Source: Trileptium ribeirensis (lineage: Eukaryota > Nematoda > Enoplea > Enoplida > Thoracostomopsidae). Taken from it: a stretch of DNA of 64,000 nucleotides. This document shows positions 1 through 13,300 of the stretch, one piece after another (positions within the stretch are counted from its first letter, which is position 1; the number at the start of each line of letters is the position of its first letter). The notes under the pieces were generated by a model. The model saw nothing but the letters and a program-made list of their open reading frames with translations, did no database searches and had not been told where the DNA came from. A program made the translations under genes and the position numbers. The DNA lies in assembly GCA_030248225.1 (NCBI GenBank), contig JASANE010005058.1:24754-88753 (forward strand). The letters are read 5' to 3'.

Positions 1-1205
1 TAATATCATGTTATCTGTATTTTGCTTCTCCAGAAGCGTGGAACAGCAATGTGGCACTCATAAGTGAGAGATGCTCGCATACAAAATGAAGAGTCCCAAA
101 AAAATTAAAACCCGTATTTGCACCAGAAATTTCGAGCGTGTTTTTGCTGAGGTATTAAATTTTGTAAATTCCTTTCGGATTATAAAAGTTGTCATTTTCT
201 CAGGAAAGTCTCTGTGGCACCAGTTGTCCTTTCCGAATTTCCAGATTTTAGAAAATTTAAAGGCTAAGTACAATAAATGTATCCAGCCGTTTAAGCCAAA
301 AACTAAAACATATACAAAAATGTTGAATATCAAAAATTTTACACTGTAAGTTTTTGCGTGTTGGGGATGAACTGTGGCATTACGCGGCAAATATTTAACC
401 AGCTGAACACTGTGATTTTATTGTTTTAACAGCACATTTCGGCGCGTTATTAATGCTACGGAACCGTGTCGAAGGAAAATTTGGCTCCAAAAATCGCCAG
501 ATTTTCTCAATATAGGTGTATCTGCGGCTAATATTATTTTTCGAATTATCTAATAATAATATTGTCGACTTTAAGCGGAATGCTCTGATTTAATTTGCAA
601 TTGCAGATTTTCTGTGCAGATAAATTATAGTGTGCTACTGTGGTCCTGAGAGTAAATTATTTTACTTTTACTATGAAAAGCTGATGAGTTACGCCATTCA
701 ATAACGGGTGGCGGTAGCAAGCTATTTGGTACTGCTACCATTCCGGCAACAAAGCATTTGCCAAATTTAAGATAATAATAATAATAGGATATTGAGATTT
801 TATTGTTTTGATGCAGGCATTGAGTAATATTAAGTCTGGGTTAAGACTACAATAGTATCTCATAACTGCTATAATACTAAGGTCATTTTGACAGTTATTG
901 TGTTCGATTGATACAATCCAATGCGACCTAAATTCTGGCATATCATACACTACGCGTATGTCACCGTATTTTTTCACACCTCATCATCCGATTCGGATCC
1001 GGTAGAACTATTCATGTTGTATTGGATCTGGTTCAATGTGAACACTTTATGTAGTAGCCGTGCAAACCGGATTAGATCCAACGCAATGTAAATAGTACCT
1101 AAAATGATAGCTGTTATACGCAACTGACAGTAAACCTATTATCTAGTTTTCATTCAGCGCAACGTAAATTGTGGTGTTTTGAATTCGTATATATTGTGTT
1201 TTCAG
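1..1205. other. Intron sequence before exon a
   Basis: This AT-rich stretch has no exon I can support. An open piece after an AG at about 32 does not match symplekin. A short (AAT)n run lies at 772-786. Otherwise nothing is recognised. Confidence 0.5.
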
Positions 1206-1301
1206 AAGTATTTGCTGTTACTGCTGAAGCATCCAGCAAGCTCAGAATTTGCACAGCAGTTGACAACATTGTTGGTAGATTTGGGAATGAGTTCTACAGA
1301 G
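1206..1301 (+). CDS. SYMPK: Symplekin exon a (first in window)
   Basis: This 96-nt exon is phase 0 at both ends. Its acceptor is ttcag and its donor gtaacg. It encodes [20 protein letters not shown] and flanking residues, which match the end of the N-terminal helical (HEAT/DUF3453) region of symplekin, where human has LKHPASLEF and TTLLVDLG. The preceding exon was not found in bases 1-1205, so it probably lies upstream of the window. Confidence 0.9.
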
Positions 1302-4300
1302 GTAACGTGACGAAATAATTGTTAATTTGCATGTCCATTTCTATAGTCAGCAAATTACTATTTTCTCACGAAGTATGTTACTGTGCATCTGTATTTTAGC
1401 GGCATTCCGTATACCAAAAATTCTAATTTAAATGACTATTTCGCTACTAATCCATAATATGAATGCCAATGGCTTCTGCATGATGCAAATAGAATCTCCA
1501 TTGGATGAAAATTTTGCCAGTGGCATGATCGTACTGCCCGCTTATGGGAAGCGGGGGCGACAGACCATTCTTGGGAGCTTGAATTGGTCGCATTGTGGTT
1601 GGTACCGCTAGGGGTTTCGACATCCGAAAATTTTCAAAAATCACCATTTTTATCGAAAAACACTAAAATTATTAACAAATGGTCTAGGAAACAGTGCGTA
1701 ATCGTCTTCAGACTAAAACAACATTTAAACCAGTTTTTCAGCAGGGCGCACGAACCGTCGGGGTCTGGTTTTTGCCGGTGTTCTCAAAAATGGCAGTAGT
1801 GTCCATCACTTCTCCCTCCTCTTGCCTTCCGTTTGGAGAAGCGACTGTAATTATAATAGTACTATGAAAACTTATATTATGAATTTTTCGCTTTTGTTTG
1901 TACCCAATAATTGGTTCTCCCATGTGTTTCTGGATCATGACCAGACAATGGAGACAGTACTTGCGGAAACCCAAATGATAAGTAATGTAAGCTTATCATT
2001 GTTTTTGAAACGACAGAAAATTATTCTCATATTTAGGATGGGAAACACGACGTTAGTTTGTAGGCAATAATTGGCATTTCCTCATTTACCACTTTGTAAA
2101 AATGAGCATCATCGCAGCTTCAATGTCTGGCACATTCGAAATAGAAACACCTGGCTCAGCGCTATTCTAATAGATCGCCAACCGAGGGGAAACGGAGCAA
2201 GTGTTTCTGCGCTGCCGTTATGTCCGTTTTGTCGCTCCAAATTCAGGTTCGTAAATCCGCTTAAATTCCCGTGATAGCCATTATTATGCATCGCTAATCT
2301 TCAGTGACAATTCAACCGCCATTTTAGTCGTATATCAAAACCGAAAAACTTTTTATTTCTTCTTCCTATGAGCAAAAAGACAAAAACTTTTGAAACTTAT
2401 AAATAACAAATTTTAAGAAAAATTATGTAAAGAGTGGTTTTTACGTAGCACATCTCATAGGTCTCGCCTTATTTTATGCATAACGCGCAAATACAATTGC
2501 TTTTATCGTATATGGCATAGACACTTTCAGTAAACCTATAGACACTTTCAATAGACCTACATTATATTTGTGTTGAAAAGTGGCGAAATTTGACTATTTT
2601 TGGCGCCAAAATTTACGAAATTGTGCACAGGCACCGTCCGCAGAGTTAATACCACAGCCAATGTGGTGTTAAAACAATGAAACCAACTTTTTTAACTTGC
2701 TAAATAATCCTATAAGCACATGGTCTCTGTCACTGAGAATGACGAAAGATAAACGCTTACCGTTGTGGTCTCGATGTCGATTGCCAATCACCAATTTCCG
2801 TTAGAAGCACCAGATAAGTGTTGCTTACAACAAGACACCTTTGATGGTTACTGATGGCGTTGGGTCCTAGCTAAACTTCCATCGTTCCTGTTGTGAAGTT
2901 GCTGTAATGGAAATCGTTTTAGTGTTGATGTAGTAATTGATGCTATTGTTGTTGTAGCCGGCGGAAATAGATCAGGCTTTACGAATGATGTAACGAGGTT
3001 TATTGGCACATGCAACAAAGGTTGACGAATGTAACTATAACTGCTGATGCTGACAACGATGAAGAGTGATGTAAAAACAATCGCTACAGTTGGGATATGA
3101 CACAAATTGTCGACGCAAACGATAATTGTTTTTACTGATGATATGACGATGTTGACGCAATTCCGTAAGCGTGAAGAACAATCCGTCGCAATAATTGGCA
3201 GTCGAATTATATATGACATTATGATAAATTTATAAACGCCTAAATGCAACTGACGAAGTAGATCCGGAGGCAAGGGCATAGGCACACCCTCGACTTCTCC
3301 GACGGCGTCCAAACTGCGACAAACATCGGCAAATCCATGCTGAAAGCAACAAAGAAAAAGGCAGACGCGCGGTAACAATAATGGCGTTGTTCATGATATA
3401 TCAAAGTGTATGACACTCCCGGCGAATAATTTTGCAGCTCCATAATGTTATAGTTCACACTTTTCGATGCTTTCACGCAGCAATATTGTCCAATTCACGA
3501 AAAAAAACCATCTAATTACAATGCACGGGACGACAAATATTATATTAATGTTCAATATAGTAATATGTTGAAATGCTAGAACACGACGGAACATCCGACT
3601 GCCGTCAAACCCGTTGACAAAACAACTCATTCAACCTCGCTCAACGCATCCACTCCTCTCATTGCTTCGAGACGCTGACGTGCTTCCAATTACACGGCTT
3701 CTGTGAAACCGTCAAAATCATTGTCAGCATCATTTCGAGTAACCTCGACGTTGTTATCGTATTTACCTTGTATATCAGCGCCTTCCCCATAGTATTCAAC
3801 ACCATTATCCAGTGTATCGGTCTTTGTCTCAGTTGAATCGGCAGTTGCTATTTCAATTGGATATACATGACTCACAGATCTTCGAACAATCTGTTTGTTC
3901 TGCAACGATATTTCCACGGATCGAACAGCGCCGTTCGGACTTGTATTTAGTCGGGTTACCTTAGCCAGCTTCCAAGACCCCCGGCGAGCATTTGGGTCCT
4001 TGAGTAGGACTATCTCGTCAACTCTAGGTGTTTGAATGACTGCGCCCCGACCTTGTCGATGCTGTAAGAATCCACGTTCTCTGAGGCTTAGCAAATACTC
4101 GTCATACCAAAAACTTCCATAAGAGCTCAAGCCGTCTCTGCTTATGCTTCCAATGGCGTACAGATTGCGACCCGCTTCCCCTAGTCCTGTAGGTCGCAAA
4201 CAAGGGTGAGACTCTGGTAACCCGCTCGAACGATCAATGAGAAAATCGATAGGCCGTAAAACCGCTCCGGATGCGAAATCACCGTACAGATAAGTAAGCG

Positions 4301-7300
4301 GTCGAGAATTTACTATGGCTTCCACCTCGGTACTAAGCGTGATGAATTCGTTCCAGGCCAAATGACGTCTCCCGACTGCCGTTAATAATGACCCTTTGAT
4401 GATTCCAACAAGTCTTTCGTAGAAGCCCCTTGCCATGGGGCAAGTTCCGTCGTAAATTTCCATTTGATCCGTTCACTGGCCATGTACGATGTGACTTGCT
4501 CATCAGTGAGGACATTGTGCCAAATACGATCAAGCAGTCGCTTCGTAACGTGAAATTGTGGCGCATTATCACAAATTATTTGTTCCGGAGCCCCGCGACG
4601 ACTGACAAACCTGACCAAACACGCGAGAAATTCCTTCGCCGAACAGTCTCCAATCCATTCTAAATGCATCGCTCTAGTGGCAAGACATGTCATCAAACAA
4701 ACCCACATTTTTTGATCAATGTCATTTACACGAATTTTCAGCGGACCCATGTAGTCCAAGCCGATGAATTGGAATGGAGAAGAGCGAGCCAACATTTCCC
4801 TGAGCCACGGAGGCATCAGCGGCAGCGCGAAAGGTAGCCAATGGCGTTTACGACAAGGGGTACACGAAGTTACTATTTTACGGAAGCCGGCTCGCCCAGG
4901 GGGCACCCAGTATTCTCTGCGAAGCTCGCTCAGGGTATGCCTACCCCTGCGTGCAAGAGGCGAATGTGGATATCGCGAGCGATCAGTCGTGTAATGTAGG
5001 TATCCTTAGCTGATAGCTTTGGTTGTGTAGCCTCGTGTTCTAGATCTGCATTCCGTAAACGTCCGTAACATCTAATTATTTTTTCTTCATCTAATCCAAG
5101 GCCCAGCTGTTTGATCATACTACGCTTTTGAGCGCTCACTAAACACTTATAGACGTCTCCGTAATAGCATAACTGCATATACCGGATCCAAATCTTCTTG
5201 GCGAGTTCTATATCGTCGCAGGTCATTCTATTGTTGTCGAATATGTCTCCAAAGAGCTTGCTCAAACGTCCTTCTGCTATATCAGCCTGACGCTCGTACG
5301 ACAATTTACTCCATACCCGTCGTTTCAAAAACTTTAATAGCCACACAGTTAAACGCTGAATTTTCGAGAAAGTGGAGTATCTATTCGGATCTATGCATAG
5401 CGGAAGAACTAACAATTCATCATTCATGTCCGCGTCAACTACTGCGGTTGTCTTAGTAGCATGTGGAGTGGTACCTGTGAAATCCACACCATCCACCTCC
5501 TGACATATGTCCAGCAAATTGGGAGGCCAATGGCTCTCGTCTTCCATCAACCATGACGTCCCATGCCACCACAAAGAATTACCGATCAGATCAGACGCTG
5601 TTTTCCCTCGGGTACCAAAGTCTGCTGGATTATCATCAGTGCTAACGTATCTGAAGCGACAATGTGGGATGGCGACTAATTCTGCGACTCGATTCTCGAT
5701 AAACACTGGTAACGGCTTTGGGCTTTTGATTCAGCGTAATACACATGTTGAATCTGTGAACATCGTGATGACGGCAGAGGTCGTCTGTAGCGCCTTTCTC
5801 ACGAAAACACCAGCACGACCCCAATGATGGCTCCAAGCAATTCCAACCGCGGGAGCGTAATTGATTCCCCGGACCGTTTGTGTAGGGCTACACGCGCTTT
5901 CGAAAATACTAGATCGGAAGACCACGTTTGTTCTAAGCTATTCCATATCCTCAGATACACCGCTGTGCAATATGCTGCAGTCGATGCGTCCGTAAAAACA
6001 ATAAGGGCACTTTAATAGAGTCATGCGATGACTCCACTATACATCGAGGTACCGCTACATCGTAAATAGGCGCCACATCCCGCATAATTCCTTCAAATCA
6101 CTGCGCTATCACATCATCGACCTCGCCATCCCCACCCTACGTTCTTCACCCACAGTTGTTTAAGAAGACATTTGGCGGGTATCAACGTTGGTTGAAATAA
6201 CCCAAGAGGGTCATAAACCGAGGCTATTGTTTGTAATATAACACGTTTCGTTAAAGAAGCAGTCGACGGCAGTTCTATCCGGTGGTTGATGTTCAGACGC
6301 AGCACATCCTCGACACTGTTCCACAGCAACCCCAATACTTTGATTTGTCGTTGTTTAATGCGATCTATCGGCTCAATTGCGCTGAACATGACAACCGAGT
6401 TCGTGCACCATTCTTGTAAGTTCATACTGGCGCCCGCGAAAATCTGTTTTGCTTCAGTGTATAATTCACGGGCCTGGTCGACGTTAGCCACTCCTGTGAT
6501 TACGTTGTCGACGTAGACATTCTGCGATATCCGGCGCGAAACCCAATTATCAGCGGTCGATAGATGATACTTTATGACTGCGGACAACAAAAATAGACTG
6601 CTTAGGACCCCAAATGGAACACCGGTAAAACGCAAAACTTTGTAGTTATTCTCCACTCTAGCGGTCGTCGCATCGTTGAACCAGAAAAATCGCGTAACGT
6701 CCCTGTCGCATGTTTGAAGCCCGTCTGGAGGAACGCCTTCTCCACATCGGCGACTAGGGAGGGCCACAGGGTACAAGCGAAATCGGATCAATATAGCACA
6801 TAGATCAGGTAAGATCACGGGTCCTCGATAGATGCATTCGTTCAGCGAAGGATTGATTGTTCTTTCGAGTTCTCGGAGATGCGTCATATACAATTCGAAC
6901 CTTAGTCGTAGTACTATCTGGTTTGACCACTGGGTCGTGTGGTAGGTAATGTACAGGCCATGTACACTTCGCATTGCCAGGCTTGTCGGTGCTCACTTCT
7001 TCGACAACGTTTCGCTTTAACTGATCAGTAATAACATCGTTGTATTTCTCTAATATCTTTGTATCTGTCTGCCGCAAACGCTTCGCCATTGTACAGAACC
7101 TTCCCCATGGTAATCCCTCATTCGTGGGCAGTTGCCAGAAATTGTCTTTCTTCGGAAACTGTACTTGGTAGCGACCCTTTTCGAAATATATGGTGTTTTC
7201 AAATTGTCGGAGAGCTTCATCGTCATCGCGTAGGACGGGGTCGTCGCTGATTCCAATGGTGTCCAACTTCCAAAAATCGTCTATATCTGGATACCGATGT

Positions 7301-10300
7301 GATACACATTTGTTGGCAGACGGCATTGCGTTTTCGGGAACGACACGTGTCGTTTCCGCCAGACATAGGAGCGTAGGTTGCTCGCATGGGCTCTGTACAT
7401 CATGCATCGTCCGTCCACCGAGTAGCAACCCGAGAGTGGAAGATACTAAGAAAAGACCAGACGGTGTGACTTTTCGGGTGCCGTCGACAAACTCCCAAAA
7501 GTAGTCAGTCCCTATTAAAATGTCAATTGACCCGTCCGCTGCACTGCCGTCATCAGCTAATGTATCCTCCATCGTTCGCAGCATTTCCCAATCTTGACTT
7601 GGAAGTCGTGTCGCAGTGATGGCACATTCCGTGATTGTTGCCGTCGTATTGAGTTCAACAATTTTGATAATTCCATTACGTTGCTCGATTCCTACGCTAA
7701 CACGATTTGAGGTCAAAACAGTTGTGCGCTTGGTCCCAAATACGGCAATGTTTAACGACTCTTTATCGATAGGTACCAAACCCAAGACATCTGCACACCG
7801 GTCAGTAATGTAACTCCGGTGGCTCCCCGAGTCGAATAGTAGCCTGCATCGAGTTATCACTCCGCCATCTGTATTCCGGACAGTTACTGACGCTGTCATC
7901 AGGAGTGCTTGTTCATTCATACTTAATAGACCTACGATCGATGACCCGTCACGTGATCGCTTATCTCCCAGCTTTCGTGGAGTCAGACTTGACCACATTA
8001 TCACTGAAGTGTGTGGCACACAGAGCCGTTTTGTGATCGCCGCTAGACCGGTAGTAGAAACATCGAATGTTGTTTTTATCGACTGTGCACGCTGACGTGG
8101 CATCCGCCCCAAATACACACCGCAGACACTGTCCCTTTTCCTCCAAACGTATTCGTCTCGCTCCCTCTGTTGGGTATAGCGTGCAGTCCGCGTTAAAATG
8201 TTTCTCATTGCAGAAACAACACGGGGATTTCGGTGTAACAGATTTCGATTCAACTACTCGCTTTGTGGCAGCAGCGAACGATGATGTCGACTTCGATTGA
8301 TCAAGACGGCCCCCGGTCGATTCACTACGGCCTCTATAACTATCGGTATGATCTTCGTACTGGCCCGGTCGTAATTTCGTGTCATGACTCGTTTTCTGTT
8401 GATCCCGACGCAAGCCGTTGTTGGAGAATGGGTCTAAATCGTCTAGCAACCCAACCAAGTCTTCCGATTGTTTCAAATACTCTTTCAATGCAACCCTGAC
8501 GTCTTGTAGTTTCGAATGTGACCCGACTGATTGATGACGCGCTAAATCTTTGATTACCACCGCCGGAAATTTAGATAGTATGTCGAGAACAAGTGACCGA
8601 TTGCAGTTAACATTCTCACCAGTTGCTTCGAGCTGACGCAATATCTTTTCACGCGCGTCATAGGTGTTCATCAGACTCGCCATACGGTTCTATGCAGGAA
8701 TAAGGCGCTTCAATGAACTATACAGTGGCCGTATTAGTTGATTTGGTGACCGGTCGAACCGGTCCTTTAGTATCGAGACTGCAGTAGCATAGCCTTTGTC
8801 ATTTACCATGATTCCATCGATAACTACAAGCGCTTCGCCATGCAACTGTCCGCGAAGGTAAGAAAACTTTTCCGTTGATGACATAGTTTGGGCATCGGTG
8901 CTAGACAAAAAATGCTCCAGAAGTTTCCCCATTCCAGAACGTCGCCGCTGAACAAAGGAAGCGAAATTTTAGGAAGCTTCACATGGACGGGGGTCCCTCT
9001 GCACGTGGAGCTGCGAGCGAAGCTGTGCCTACAGTAGCATCCGAAGATAGTGGCGCACTCATTGCCCGATTAATTTCCTTTGATTTACGTTCCGATTGGG
9101 CACTCAAATCCCGTGCTACCTCCACGACGAACAAATATCCCTTCCAGTCTGCCAGGGCAGTATCATTATATAGCTTTTCCTCGCGCTTAATATCTTCCTC
9201 TTCGTCAATTTGTTCGATTAAACGTTGCCATTGTTCGTCTTTTTCGGATAAAGTTTTAATACCAGCAGCTAGTTTTGACACTAGTTCGGAATTAATCGTC
9301 AACTTGGCGCTGTAGCGATTCCGTATCCGGCGGCAGTTCACTTCCCATTAGTTGGTTAGATGATTCAATGTTAGATATCAGCGCAGCTTTTGAAGGCCCT
9401 ATGGACATCCGCAGCGCACCCGATCGTTGTTTCCCCATGTTAAAAGATAATCACAAAAGCAGTCGTATCCTGCTGGTTGCGCCAATTTCTTTTATCACTG
9501 AGAATGACGAAAGATAAACGCTTACCGTTGTGATCTCGATGTCGATTGCCAATCACCAATTTCCGTTAAAAGCATCAGATAACCGTTGCTACAACAAGAC
9601 ACCTTCGATGGTTACTGATGGCGTTGGGTCCTAGCTAAACTTCCATCGTTCCTGTTGTGAAGTTGCTGTAATGAAAATCGTTTTAGTGTTGATGTAGTAT
9701 TTGATGCTATTGTTGTTGTTGTAGCCGGCGGAAAGAAATCAGACTTTACGAATGATGTAACGAGGCTTATTGGCACAGGCAACAAAGGTCGACGAATGTA
9801 ACTGTAAAACGTTGATGCTGACAGCGATGAAGAATGTTGTAAAAACAGTCGCTACAGTTGGGATATGACACAAATTGTCGACGCAAACGATAATTGTTTT
9901 TTACTGATGATATGACGATGTTGACGCAATTCCGTAAGTGTGAAGAACAATCCGTCGCAATAATTGGCAGTCGAATTATATATGACATATGATAAATTTA
10001 TAAACGCCTAAATGCAAGTGACGAAGTAGATCCGGAGGCAAGGGCATAGGCACACCCTCGACTTCTCCGACGGCGTCCAAACTGCAACAAACATCGGCAA
10101 ATCCATGCTGAAAGCAACAAAGAAAAAGGCAGACGCGCGGTAACAATAATGGCGTAGTTCATGACATATCAAAGTGTATGACAGTCTCGCCCCAACAATC
10201 AAAAAACTTGCTTTGTCATTTTGAAATTTTCACTTTTTGGAGTATTTTTAAATCTTCAGCTCCTAGCTCGAAAACGGCAGCTCCGACAAAAACACAGCAA

Positions 10301-13300
10301 ATTTCTAGCTCTCGAAGAACAATCGGAATGAATGTCTCCGTTTCGCACTAAGAAGCGTCTCTTTCGAGATATAGGTCGCGAATTATAGATATCCCGATGA
10401 CCAAATTTCAAAAATGATCCTTGACTCTGGGCCTATTTTGACCCTGAAGTCGCGTGCCTCATTGTGTATTCGTTTGACCCAAAGTCTTGTGCTGCATGTT
10501 TGTAGTTACTGGGCATTGCTTTTCTGGTGTTTGTTGTCGTCTGCAGGTTAATTCAGACATGAATTTTTCTTTTCGATAGTATTTTATAGCAGATGTTACC
10601 GTTGAGCCTGTGAAGATGCTGTGACTTTTATATTTTGTTGTAGATTTCAAAAGCAATCCCCGGTATGGTTGATCGCAAACGTGGCCGGAAATCAGGAACG
10701 GGTGAAGATAAGGAAAACTCTCAGTCGAGCGGCAAACGTTCTCGGGTAAATTTTATTCCCAAATTTGCAATATTTTATGTGCTCTTTCAATAGGTAATGT
10801 TTTGCTTTAAATTGTCTTTTGTTTAATAGTTTTTGGTTTTTATATTATATTATAACATACATTTTATCCAAACAAGAATTACGGAAGACGATTTTGTGTA
10901 TCAGAATAAATTGACTAATAACCAGCTACTGCAATAAGTTTATTAAGTATTATTACAAACTTTGCGCTATTTTTGATTTGATTTTGTCTGTGACATAGAC
11001 CATGTTATTAATAATTTGTAGATTGGTGAAGATGAAGAAGATCGTGACGATGATCCAGACGCGGCAGTTGAAAGAAAGAAAAACAGTGCCATTGATATTA
11101 CGGCTGAATCGCTTTTTCCGATGTTGAAGCCGCATAATGTTGCCGACTTGGTTTTATTGAGCATGGTAGTTATTTTTGCGACGTTATTTTAAGGTTAATG
11201 AAGATAAAAATGTATCGCCATGGTCGCAGTGAGTTTGCCACTATGTGTGTTGCCGCGCCGCTGAAAATCGACATGGAAACTAGTCAGTAATTTTACTTGG
11301 CAATTCTTGAAAACCCGGGGAAAATGAATTAACGATATGACAAATTTCAATCGGATAGCGTAAAAGTGGCTGAAACTGGGCGAGTGGAGATTCACTGAGG
11401 GTGCTAGTGGGGAAAATCTTGAAAATATCTTTTTGTCTTTTTCTGCCATCTTCGACAAATTGTTTATTTCACAGCGAAAGTGGGTGTGCCCTTTAGCTGG
11501 ACACGATCAGCTCCGGCCCCATCTTTCTTGTAAAAATGGCAAAAACAGACATGTTTTAAGGGTTCTTTGCCCAATTTGTCCATACGGGTACCAGTCTGTC
11601 GTAGCCCATATCTTGCGGCACAGGCTTCGCATCGAAAAATTGAGGCCATCATGCAGAATCATTCGATTTTACAACGATTGTCTATTAGGTCATCAAGCTC
11701 GCTTAATACTGCGGTTTTGCTATTTAGCGTCTAACTTGACTATACTATACCTTTTCTTGGGCTATCAAGGGTTTATTATAGACGAACCTGATTTCCAAAA
11801 TGTAGCGAACTTTCATTTGCTTGGTAATTTATTGCTTGCAGAGCACCAAGAATGCTCTATATAGGTTTTTCGGTAGGTTAAATGCGATGGTTTGGTTATC
11901 CAGAGTCCCGCACGAATATTGCATACTTTTTCAGATGTTTTCAATGGATTTAGGGTCAATGAACCGATTGACAAAATAGATCTGGCCTATCTACAGCTGA
12001 TCCTACTTTCCATATTCCCCCATGTTCATGAGATTTTCCGCCATGTCTGTTCCCCGTTCAACTAAATCCAAAACATTTTATGTCTGAAAATTTGTGTTTT
12101 TTGTTTGCACATTGTTTTTTAAACATTAATTACAACTATTTATAATGCTAAAACATCGTTTTCTAACTTGAAAATACATTCACGGTAGTAAAACTACAGG
12201 AAAATATAGGAGTATTTAGTATTTTTAAGCAAAATTTACCCCCACCCACTTTGAAACTTCCACGGAGAATGAACATGCCCACCCCGAAGTACCCCAACTT
12301 TTCGGAGGCCAGTACAGTCTGTCTTACAGTAGTTTGATTACGTATTGCATACGTACAGGGCATCAAGAATTGTCTATATATAAGTTTTTTGGCATGCTGA
12401 GAACGCTGGTCCGGTTATCAAGAGACTAGCACGAATACTTTCTGCGATTTCAGTTTTTGATGTCTTTATGGTCCATGAATTGTTGGGTTTTTCAGTGGGT
12501 TCTGGATTACAGAGGTTTTGTTACTGTATACACATCAAACACAAAGCCTGTTGCAAATGATTACACAAAATTATCACTTGATGAAACCACGCTCGCTCCG
12601 TTTCACTTGCGCTTGCGAGTTACCAGTTATAAGTTTATGAACAGTCATTTTTATGTGCTCAAAGCATACTCATTTGTATATGCGTTAATTTTAATAATTT
12701 ACTTTAATTGAATTCTTTAGAATAAATCTTGATTAACCTGCAAAAAACCGAGTGCTGATCTTGTACCAGTAAAAAAGTTATTCATCATATTGTTGACATA
12801 AGCCGTGTTAAATATATTTTTTTCAGGTAATGCTTCCGGATACTATGCCAGCACAATTCCAGTCCAGCTACACACCGATTGCTGCTGCTGGAACTCAGGA
12901 GCAGATTCGGCATCTATCTCGCTTAATGGCTACACAGTTCACCGCAGTGGGCATTGGTCCCGGTGCTGAGCAGAACAAACAACGGGAGGTTAGCTGTATG
13001 AATTTATTTTATGAGAATTATTTTAATATAACAGGTATTTTAACATAGATTGTAGTTGGGATTCAAGAGCATGCTTTAGGCTTAACTGGGTTCTACTACA
13101 ATTGTATGTATAGTTTGGATTATAGTGAAATAATATCGGCTGCTTTCAGATCGAGCAACAGCGCAAGGAATCTGAAGCGTTAAAAGCGTCTGGTGGCAAA
13201 GCTGACGGTGATGGGAGTCGTTCATCTCGAAGCGCGCTTGGTAAGACTAATTTTAAGTAATGTCTACTTTTTAATAAATCAAAGCAGCATGTGGCTTCTA

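Larger units (their letters stand above)
2723..10188 (-). mobile_element. BEL/Pao LTR retrotransposon, full-length but frame-broken
   Basis: The element lies antisense to symplekin in the intron between exons a and b. Two directly repeated LTRs (2728-3415 and 9493-10183) flank a gag-pol region read on the minus strand. The pol order is zinc knuckles, aspartic protease, reverse transcriptase, RNase H-like region, integrase. This order, the DUF1759-type gag and the A17-type pol are typical of BEL/Pao. A 5-bp target duplication, GTCTC, is seen at 2723-2727 and 10184-10188. LTR ends are TGTCA and TGACA. The coding part changes frame at least five times and has an in-frame TAG near 8688, so no intact polyprotein remains. 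The LTRs differ by scattered substitutions and small indels, so the insertion is not recent. Confidence 0.93.

Noticed and set aside
71..390. Overlapping open frames on both strands at the start of the window, possibly an upstream symplekin exon
   Set aside because: Neither translation resembles the expected end of the symplekin N-terminal helices, and no phase-0 donor fits exon a.
2848..3378. 176-codon minus-strand ORF, considered as an env-like gene of the BEL/Pao element
   Set aside because: It lies inside the 3' LTR and is broken in the matching 5' LTR. The hydrophobic look is due to base composition.
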